Source: Bacteroidales bacterium M3 (GTDB taxonomy: Bacteria > Bacteroidota > Bacteroidia > Bacteroidales > Muribaculaceae). Taken from it: a stretch of DNA of 11,304 bases. Of this stretch, positions 1 through 4,792 are shown one piece after another. Under the pieces are notes generated by a model, which had not been told where the DNA came from, searched no databases, and worked only from the letters and a program-made list of their open reading frames with translations. The DNA is taken from contig LUJN01000033.1 of NCBI GenBank assembly GCA_001689445.1, positions 1 through 11,304 of the forward strand, written 5' to 3'. Position 1 is the stretch's first letter. The number at the start of each line of letters is the position of its first letter. Position numbers and translations under genes: made by a program.

Positions 1-20
1 CGATTTGACTTTTACTTGGG

Positions 21-93
21 TGGTGCCACCAGGAATCGAACCGGGGACACAAGGGTTTTCAGTCCTTTGCTCTACCAACTGAGCTATGGCACC
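21..93 (-). tRNA. tRNA-Phe (anticodon GAA)
   Basis: Read on the minus strand, this 73-nt stretch folds as a full cloverleaf. The acceptor stem is GGTGCCA/TGGCACC, the D arm is GCTC...GAGC, the T arm contains GGTTCGATTCC, and the discriminator base is A. The anticodon loop is CTGAAAA, giving anticodon GAA at positions 58-60. The 3' CCA is not encoded, since the discriminator is followed by CCC, so it must be added after transcription. The top pair of the anticodon loop is unusual: position 31 is A (base 63) and position 39 is C (base 55), where A-U is normal for tRNA-Phe. Confidence 0.95.
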
Positions 94-110
94 TTGGTTG
101 TTTTGCGATG

Positions 111-142
111 CAAAGGTAAGGCGTTTTTTTGATTCATGCAAA
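111..142 (-). promoter_or_regulatory. Promoter of the tRNA-Phe gene
   Basis: On the minus strand the sequence reads TACCTTTG at 118-111, a perfect Bacteroidota -7 box (TAnnTTTG). A TTTG -33 box lies at 142-139, with 20 bp between the elements. Transcription should begin near position 107, about 14 nt before the mature tRNA. Confidence 0.75.
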
Positions 143-205
143 TTTAAGAGCGGCTTTTTGTGATTTTTTTTGGCGATTGCGGTTATCGAAACAATCCTAT
201 ACCGA

Positions 206-239
206 TTTTTTGCGGCGAGCGGAGTGGGGTGTACTTTTG
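206..239 (+). promoter_or_regulatory. Strong Bacteroidota-type promoter with no nearby gene start
   Basis: A -7 box TACTTTTG lies at 232-239 and a T-run ending in TTG at 206-212, 19 bp apart, which fits the Bacteroidota sigma-ABfr consensus. Transcription would start near 245. The first credible start codon in this direction is at 537, so the promoter implies a leader of about 290 nt or a separate small RNA. Confidence 0.55.
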
Positions 240-536
240 CGGCGTCGTTATTTCAAGGGCTGTGCCCTGGGGTGACGCGAGGCCGGTCGGGAGCACTGTA
301 TGCACGGTTGACATAGCACGACAACAGTCTTCATGAATACCGCCATACAGCTGCCGACTTTGCCCTCAATGCGGGTATCGACAGATGCTTCCAAAGGCTG
401 ACGCTTCCAAAAGCCGTCGCCTCCCAAAGTCAGCCGCCGACAGTCGGCAACAAGCCGACCCACCGCAACCACCGCACCTCCCCGAGCGTTGTATATATGC
501 GCCTGAATGTGACGACAATTAAAAAACCGTTTGATT
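240..536 (+). other. Gene-free stretch, possibly a long leader or small RNA
   Basis: No reading frame here looks coding on either strand. The 121-codon minus-strand frame at 248-613 resembles no family I know and overlaps the better-supported miniprotein at 537. The segment lies directly downstream of a good promoter. It contains short hairpins, for example AGGGC-TGT-GCCCT at 256-268 and a GCCGAC/GTCGGC palindrome near 435-450. I do not recognise it as 6S, SRP, RNase P or tmRNA. Confidence 0.35.
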
Positions 537-719
537 ATGGAACCGACTAAGTTAATGTGGATTTTTATTGTTTTTGCCTCGGCCGCAGCCATGGCTGTAT
601 ACCTGATACGCACCGCGTCACGCGGCCATCACGTGAGACATCATGGAGTGCCTTTCATATCGTTTGACCACTCGGAACCGTTCTGCGACGATGACGATTG
701 CGACGACGACCTTGAATAG
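537..719 (+). CDS. Small single-pass membrane protein with His-rich and Asp/Cys-rich tail
   Basis: I do not recognise a family. The frame encodes 60 residues from an ATG at 537; a TTG two codons earlier is possible but less likely. Residues 6-24 form one hydrophobic segment, followed by basic residues (R26, R29), which predicts an N-terminal anchor with the tail in the cytoplasm by the positive-inside rule. The tail has a histidine cluster (HHVRHH, 31-36) and ends in an acidic, cysteine-containing run (CDDDDCDDDLE). The His, Cys and Asp clusters could bind divalent metal, but this is inference. It precedes the exporter genes by about 50 bp on the same strand and may share their transcript. 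No Shine-Dalgarno is seen; an A-run lies about 12 nt upstream, as is common in this phylum. It could be a chance frame. Confidence 0.5.
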   Translation: MEPTKLMWIFIVFASAAAMAVYLIRTASRGHHVRHHGVPFISFDHSEPFCDDDDCDDDLE

Positions 720-772
720 CCGCCGGTGACGTGCAGGAGCAGTACAACAACCAGAAACATCTATCATCACAT

Positions 773-1585
773 ATGGAAATGACCGACAACGCAGCCTCAC
801 GGCAACCGTGTGCACACCTGACCGACCGCTCGCGGCGGCTATGCCGCTACCTCGCGGAGTATGGCGCATATATGCTCGGATGCGGCGCGACGTGCATACG
901 CATAAGCAAGAACATCAACCGCATATCCCGCACCATCGGCATGAGCGCCGACATGATTATACTCCCCTCCCATATCGTGGTGACGCTCGCCGACGACGCC
1001 TCGGGCGAGACATGCCAATACTCGTGCGGCATACCGAAAGTTCCCGTCAGCTATGCCATCAATTCGGGTCTTAGCCAGCTAAGCTGGAGGGTGGCCGAGG
1101 GGCGCGAGACCATCGAGGAGTCGGAAAGCTCTTTCAGGCAGATAATCGCCATGCGACCCTACAACCCGTGGATTGTGATGCTGCTCGTGACGGCGGCCAA
1201 CGCCTCGTTCTGCCGTCTCTTTGGCGGCGGGTGGGACGCCATGGCCATCGTGGCATTGGCCACGGCGATGGGCTACACGCTTAAGAACATACTGCTGTCA
1301 CGGGGCCTCGACATCAAGGTCGTGTTCCTCCTCTGCTCGTTCCTGTCGGCCATCGTGGGTTCGGCGGGATACGTGTTCGGATGGTGCGGCGACCCCGAGG
1401 TCGCCCTGGGCACGAGCGTGCTCTACCTCATTCCCGGCATACCGTACATCAACAGCGTGAGCGACATGATCGACGGCCACTACCTCTGCGGCTTCAGCCG
1501 ATTCATGAGCGCGTTGCTGCTGACAGGGTGCATCGCCCTCGGCCTGACCGGGGGATTCCTGTTGATGAACATCACCATATTCTGA
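773..1585 (+). CDS. Threonine/serine exporter family protein, large subunit (YjjP-like)
   Basis: This is the ThrE N-terminal half (DUF1212/ThrE family), an inner-membrane protein. Residues 1-130 form the soluble part with the family pattern YGAYMLGCGATCIRI followed by a segment ending in IILPSHIVVTL. About five hydrophobic segments follow (roughly 132-150, 153-173, 181-203, 211-225 and 242-266). The conserved family signature LIPGIPYINSVSDMIDG at 219-235 sits in the membrane half. The ATG at 773 gives 270 residues, close to E. coli YjjP (about 256); a GTG at 731 would add 14 unlikely residues, and the ATG at 779 is an alternative. The small subunit starts 6 bp downstream, so the two are co-transcribed and probably co-assemble. 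In E. coli YjjPB has been linked to succinate export and in Corynebacterium fused ThrE exports threonine; the substrate here is unknown. Confidence 0.88.
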   Translation: MEMTDNAASRQPCAHLTDRSRRLCRYLAEYGAYMLGCGATCIRISKNINRISRTIGMSADMIILPSHIVVTLADDASGETCQYSCGIPKVPVSYAINSGLSQLSWRVAEGRETIEESESSFRQIIAMRPYNPWIVMLLVTAANASFCRLFGGGWDAMAIVALATAMGYTLKNILLSRGLDIKVVFLLCSFLSAIVGSAGYVFGWCGDPEVALGTSVLYLIPGIPYINSVSDMIDGHYLCGFSRFMSALLLTGCIALGLTGGFLLMNITIF

Positions 1586-1591
1586 CCCGTC

Positions 1592-2074
1592 ATGACACTG
1601 CTCGACATACTCCAGGACGCCCTGTTTGCCGCCATCGCCGGCACGGGCTTCGCCGCCATCAGCAACCCTCCGCGGCATGCGCTCAAATACTGCGCCCTCA
1701 TCGCCGGCGTAGGCCACGCCGCACGCTACTGCATGATGAACCTCGCGGGCATGAACATCGTGCCCGCCAGCCTCGTGGGCGCGCTGTTGGTGGGACTGCT
1801 CGCCATCCTCATCGCCCCGCGTGTCAAGTGCCCGCCCGAGACATTCTCTTTCCCGTCGCTGCTCCCCATGATACCCGGCATCTACGCCTACCGCGCCTTG
1901 CAGGCGTTCCTGCTGGCACTCTCGGCACCCACCGAGGAGGCGTTCAGCCACTACTTCTACCTCAGCGAGTTCAACGGCCTGACCTGCACACTCGTCATCC
2001 TCTCGATGGTAGTCGGCCAGATGATACCCATCCTGCTGTTCAAGCGCATATCGTTCAGCGCGACGAGGTCATGA
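1592..2074 (+). CDS. Threonine/serine exporter family protein, small subunit (YjjB-like)
   Basis: This is the ThrE_2 half of the transporter, 160 residues, close to E. coli YjjB (157). It is almost entirely hydrophobic, with about four membrane segments (roughly 4-23, 30-46, 55-76 and 128-150). The conserved loop LLPMIPGIYAYRALQAFL (90-107) matches the family's PGxxxYRAL-type signature. The gene follows the large subunit after 6 bp and the pair equals the two halves of the single-chain ThrE of actinobacteria, so it is expected to form one transporter with its neighbour. The C-terminus (KRISFSATRS) is basic and probably cytoplasmic. The LysR regulator starts 24 bp after its stop codon. The substrate cannot be read from the sequence. 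Confidence 0.88.
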   Translation: MTLLDILQDALFAAIAGTGFAAISNPPRHALKYCALIAGVGHAARYCMMNLAGMNIVPASLVGALLVGLLAILIAPRVKCPPETFSFPSLLPMIPGIYAYRALQAFLLALSAPTEEAFSHYFYLSEFNGLTCTLVILSMVVGQMIPILLFKRISFSATRS

Positions 2075-2086
2075 GAATTTTTTGTG

Positions 2087-2094
2087 TAAATTTG
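2087..2094 (+). promoter_or_regulatory. Possible -7 box immediately before the LysR gene
   Basis: TAAATTTG matches the Bacteroidota -7 consensus. It ends only 4 nt before the ATG at 2099, so a transcript from it would begin at or within a few bases of the start codon, making a leaderless mRNA. No TTG -33 box is visible about 20 bp upstream, so the site may be used weakly, with an activator, or not at all. Confidence 0.35.
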
Positions 2095-2098
2095 CCAC

Positions 2099-3001
2099 AT
2101 GGAACTACGACAACTCCGATACTTCGTCAAGGCGGCAGAGCTGCTCAATTTCTCCGAGGCCGCCAAGGCCGTATGCGTGACGCAAAGCACGCTCTCACAG
2201 CAGATACGCCAGCTCGAAATCGAGCTTGACACACAGCTCTTCGAGCGCAACAGCCACGCCGTGGCCCTCACCGAGGAGGGGGAGGCACTGCTCCCTGCGG
2301 CCATCAAGACCCTCTACTCGGCCGACACTTGCCGCGAGCGCATCGACGACTTGCGCCGACTCACTGCCGGCACCCTCAACATCGGCGTCACCTACTCCTT
2401 CAGCCCCATATTGACCGAGACCGTCATCGAGTTCATGAAGCATTATCCCAACGTCAAACTCAACATCCACTACAAGACGATGGAGGAGCTAATGAGGATG
2501 CTCTCGCGACGCGAGGTAGACTTCGTACTCGCTTTCCGTCCGTCGCGCCACTACGACGACATCGAGTCCCACCTGCTCTTTGACAACCACCTCTCGGCCA
2601 TCGTCGGGGAATCCCACCCGCTGGCGTCGCGGTCGGGCATAACGCTCTCCGAGCTTGAACAGCACGACCTCGCCCTGCCCGCCAAGGGGCTACAGGCCCG
2701 CAACGCCTTCGACCAGCTCACCTCGGGCCGCGACCACCGATGGCGCGTGCGCATCGAGCTTAACGAGGTCAACATCCTGCTCAAGCTCGTGAGCCGCAGC
2801 AACCTCGTCACAATCCTTTCCGAGGCATCCATCTACGACATCCCCGGCGTGAAGGCCATCCCCATCGATGCCTCGGGCAACGAGATGGCCGGATGCGTCC
2901 ACGTGCTCCGCAACACCTACCGCAAGCACTCCGCCTCCGAGTTCATGCGCATGCTGTGCCGCGCCGACGCCGTCCTCCGCCATCTCGACAACTGGTTCTG
3001 A
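2099..3001 (+). CDS. LysR-family transcriptional regulator
   Basis: This 300-residue protein has the full LysR layout: an N-terminal winged helix-turn-helix (about residues 1-60, recognition region AAKAVCVTQSTLSQQIRQLE at 21-40, then LFERNSHAVALTEEG), a linker helix, and a periplasmic-binding-protein-like effector domain from about residue 91 to 295 starting GTLNIGVTYSF. It resembles the CynR/CysB-like group in general form, but the inducer cannot be told from sequence. It lies 24 bp downstream of the exporter pair on the same strand rather than divergently, which is less usual for LysR genes. The natural guess is that it controls the exporter operon, possibly in response to the exported acid, but no operator is identified. 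The ATG at 2099 is the only start that preserves the canonical N-terminus. Confidence 0.93.
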   Translation: MELRQLRYFVKAAELLNFSEAAKAVCVTQSTLSQQIRQLEIELDTQLFERNSHAVALTEEGEALLPAAIKTLYSADTCRERIDDLRRLTAGTLNIGVTYSFSPILTETVIEFMKHYPNVKLNIHYKTMEELMRMLSRREVDFVLAFRPSRHYDDIESHLLFDNHLSAIVGESHPLASRSGITLSELEQHDLALPAKGLQARNAFDQLTSGRDHRWRVRIELNEVNILLKLVSRSNLVTILSEASIYDIPGVKAIPIDASGNEMAGCVHVLRNTYRKHSASEFMRMLCRADAVLRHLDNWF

Positions 3002-3025
3002 CCCCGGCACGGCAGCCAGTAGTAT

Positions 3026-3072
3026 CAATCTTTGGGGACCCTCGCAGAGAGTCTGAATAACTGACCGGTAAT
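3026..3072. repeat. Intergenic repeat, copy 1 (relative at 11123-11160)
   Basis: Bases 3026-3053 match 11132-11159 at 24 of 28 positions by eye, including CAATCTTTG and GACCCTC. In both copies GACCCTC is followed by a 3-nt loop and its complement: here GAGAGTC with one mismatch, there GAGGGTC perfect. A second box, TGACCGGTAAT at 3062-3072, is the exact reverse complement of ATTACCGGTCA at 11123-11133, but sits on the other side of the hairpin. The two copies look like different parts of one larger palindromic element. Confidence 0.6.
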
Positions 3073-3129
3073 AGTCGCGACCCTACTGCCGTCCGAAAAA
3101 ATATCGGCGAATATCGCCCGGAACGAAAG

Positions 3130-3154
3130 CGGTTATCGCCGCAGACGATAGCCG
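3130..3154. repeat. Hairpin between the convergent LysR and recombinase genes
   Basis: CGGTTATCG at 3130-3138 pairs with CGATAGCCG at 3146-3154, nine pairs with one G-T wobble and a 7-nt loop. It lies between the 3' ends of two convergent genes and could help end transcription from either side, but there is no T-run next to it, so it is not a standard intrinsic terminator. I see no other feature in 3073-3177. Confidence 0.4.
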
Positions 3155-3177
3155 GGGGACAGCCACCGCCCCGGATG

Positions 3178-4383
3178 TCACAGCAGCCCGAGTATCATGG
3201 CGTTGGCATTGTCGACCACCGACGTATCGAGCGACGCAAGGTAGATACGGGTCGTCGTCTCCGACTCGTGCCCCATCCCCTCGCTGATCACCGACAGCGG
3301 CACCCTCTGCTCGCGGGCAATGCTCGCCCAGGAGTGGCGCGCCACATACATCGTCAGCGGCATTCCGAGCGCCATCTCGCGCCCGAGGTCCTTGAGCTTG
3401 CGGTTGACAAGGAACAGCGCGCTCATATACTGCCGCCGCTCGTTGCCGCGCGACGGGTCTATCACGGGCAGCAGGTAGCCGCTTGACTCACGGCTGTATC
3501 GGTCGACGATCTCCTGCATGTGACGTTCCCACTTTATCGCGAGCAGCTGCCCCGTCTTCCGGCGGCGATAGCTGAGGACACCACGGTCGAGATTGCTCTT
3601 GCGCAGGAACGCCAGGTCGACAAACGACATGCCGCGCGTGTAGAAGCTGAACATGAACATGTCTCGGGCATATGCGTGCACCGGGCTGCCCGTGAGGTCG
3701 AGCTGCGACAGCCGCCTTATCGCCGAAAGCGGGATAGCCCGCTTTGCCGTGCGGTCGATCCCCGTATACACGCGCCTGAAAGGATGCCGTTGCTCGACCA
3801 GCCCCTCCTCTACGGCCCGCGAATAGACCGCCCTGAGGATGCGCATGTAGAACGACACCGTATTTTTTACCACACCCGTAGCCAGCAGATATGCCTCATA
3901 TGCCTGCATCGTCGGCGAGTCGATGCTGTCGAGCATCATGTCAGCCCCGCCGCGAAACCGCCCGAAACTCCTCATCGCGCTCGCATATGCCTCGGATGTG
4001 CGTTGCCTGCCCGCGTCCCTATGACGCTCCACTTCCTGTCTCATATAAGCAAAGAGCGACGGCCTGCCGTACACACATCCCCTGAATGTCCCCACGATAT
4101 CCTCTACTGTATAGGGGCGTCCGAGCGCCTCAAACTCCGCCAACACCGCGTCAAAACGCCGCAGGTCGGCCTCTATCAGCCCCACGACCTCCATCAGCTC
4201 ACACACGCGCCCGGCCGACGCCGCCGACCCCGCATCGACATGCCCGTCACGCCACTCCGTGGCAAGCACCCTGTAGGGGGTCGCCATCTGCCGCACACGC
4301 CGGCGGTGAATCACCTGATAATAAATCCCACACTTGCGTCCCTCGGCCGAGGGACGCCTCAACTTAACCTTGATTGAAGCCAT
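3178..4383 (-). CDS. Tyrosine recombinase / site-specific integrase
   Basis: This 401-residue protein is a complete Bacteroidota-type integrase of the lambda-integrase superfamily. Residues 1-95 form the arm-type DNA-binding region, about 108-200 the SAM-like core-binding domain, and 215-395 the catalytic domain. Expected active-site residues are visible: R250 (in FYTRGMS), K276 (RRRKTG), R349 (in YVARHSWAS), H372 (in GHESETT) and the nucleophile Y381 (RIYL). The usual histidine of the H-x-x-R box is tyrosine (Y346), a variant I recall as common in Bacteroidota integrases. It stands alone: no excisionase, mobilisation, phage or cargo gene is adjacent and no tRNA attachment site is visible, so it may be a remnant, a DNA invertase, or the edge of a lost element. 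Base composition resembles the neighbours. A large hairpin lies just before its start codon. Confidence 0.93.
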   Translation of the reverse strand: MASIKVKLRRPSAEGRKCGIYYQVIHRRRVRQMATPYRVLATEWRDGHVDAGSAASAGRVCELMEVVGLIEADLRRFDAVLAEFEALGRPYTVEDIVGTFRGCVYGRPSLFAYMRQEVERHRDAGRQRTSEAYASAMRSFGRFRGGADMMLDSIDSPTMQAYEAYLLATGVVKNTVSFYMRILRAVYSRAVEEGLVEQRHPFRRVYTGIDRTAKRAIPLSAIRRLSQLDLTGSPVHAYARDMFMFSFYTRGMSFVDLAFLRKSNLDRGVLSYRRRKTGQLLAIKWERHMQEIVDRYSRESSGYLLPVIDPSRGNERRQYMSALFLVNRKLKDLGREMALGMPLTMYVARHSWASIAREQRVPLSVISEGMGHESETTTRIYLASLDTSVVDNANAMILGLL

Positions 4384-4388
4384 TGTAT

Positions 4389-4472
4389 GATATTTGATTG
4401 GTTGGTACTAAAAACCAACCGGGAAGATGCCATCACGGCGTCTTCCCGGTTGATAATAAACCAATCATTATC
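4389..4472 (-). promoter_or_regulatory. Nested inverted repeat in the recombinase leader, attenuator-like
   Basis: The core is a 15-bp stem: 4417-4431 pairs with 4437-4451 around the loop ATCAC with a single wobble. Outside it, TGATTGGTT (4395-4403) pairs perfectly with AACCAATCA (4459-4467). A third option exists: GGTTGGT (4400-4406) pairs perfectly with ACCAACC (4414-4420), which overlaps both other stems. Read toward the recombinase, the core stem is followed two bases later by five Ts, as in an intrinsic terminator. The recombinase ATG lies 12 nt beyond the outer arm. Mutually exclusive stems plus a terminator shape suggest attenuation, but this is inference, and no clear minus-strand promoter was found at 4470-4600. 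Confidence 0.55.
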
Positions 4473-4616
4473 ACATTTCTTGCAATGGAAAAAGTAATTT
4501 TGCTATGTACCAATAAAACGCGGCAAGCCCACAAAGGTTTAAGGACATCATAAATTTAACATTGATTAACTATCAACCTTCCCATTCCGCTATTTTTTTC
4601 TCACGGTAAAAATGCG

Positions 4617-4624
4617 TATCTTTG
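4617..4624 (+). promoter_or_regulatory. metK promoter (-7 box)
   Basis: TATCTTTG is a perfect Bacteroidota -7 box. A run of seven Ts at 4593-4599 occupies the -33 region but lacks the TTG. Transcription from about 4630 would give a leader of about 165 nt before metK, just long enough to hold the riboswitch-like structure at 4663-4714. Confidence 0.65.
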
Positions 4625-4640
4625 CAGCTGAAGACACATA

Positions 4641-4662
4641 TGCGGGATCAGCGCATCCCGCA
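4641..4662 (+). promoter_or_regulatory. 5' hairpin of the metK leader
   Basis: TGCGGGAT (4641-4648) pairs perfectly with ATCCCGCA (4655-4662) around a 6-nt loop. It begins about 11 nt after the expected transcription start and ends directly against the riboswitch pseudoknot. It may stabilise the 5' end of the mRNA or take part in switching: the CGGGA in its left arm could instead pair with TCCCG at 4717-4721. Confidence 0.6.
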
Positions 4663-4714
4663 GTGGTGGAGAAATTTGGCTGCTTGCAACCACCGAAAAA
4701 AATGCTAAAACCGC
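4663..4714 (+). ncRNA. SAM-II-type riboswitch aptamer upstream of metK
   Basis: The segment has the SAM-II pattern: a P1 stem GTGGT/ACCAC (4663-4667 with 4689-4693), a loop containing ATTTGG (4674-4679) and CTTGCA, a purine-rich linker, and the signature GCTAAA (4704-4709). It can form the expected H-type pseudoknot: GCA (4686-4688) with TGC (4703-4705), and GG (4678-4679) with CC (4711-4712), with the U-rich and A-rich strands of the SAM pocket next to the pseudoknot. The total of about 52 nt is the usual SAM-II length. SAM is the product of the downstream enzyme, so feedback control is the natural reading. The loop between P1 and ATTTG is a few bases longer than in the alphaproteobacterial form. 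SAM-I fits worse, since its P2 kink-turn motif is missing. Confidence 0.75.
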
Positions 4715-4792
4715 ACTCCCGTTGCAGTTACCGCACTATCCACCATCGCTGTTGTCTGAGAAACATGATTAACCAACAAAAGAATTATAGCG

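Noticed and set aside
21..93. tRNA-Phe as attachment site of the recombinase
   Set aside because: The recombinase is 3 kb away with core-type genes between, and I found no second copy of the tRNA 3' end in the window.
248..613. 121-codon minus-strand frame near the left end
   Set aside because: No recognisable domain, an unlikely composition rich in shadow-type residues, and it overlaps the better-supported plus-strand miniprotein and its leader.
1298..1951. 217-codon minus-strand frame over the exporter genes
   Set aside because: It is antisense to two recognised membrane proteins and has the composition (E, H, G, Q, R-rich) typical of a shadow frame in GC-rich DNA.
1381..2229. 282-codon plus-strand frame across yjjP, yjjB and the LysR start
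   Set aside because: Arg/His/Pro-rich out-of-frame product crossing three recognised genes; no domain.
3520..4377. 285-codon plus-strand frame antisense to the recombinase
   Set aside because: The recombinase on the other strand has a full catalytic set; this frame shows no domain.
4641..4792. SAM-I (S-box) riboswitch before metK
   Set aside because: GCAACC and TGCTAA look similar to S-box motifs, but the kink-turn of P2 and a closing P1 stem are absent, while the short SAM-II pseudoknot fits throughout.
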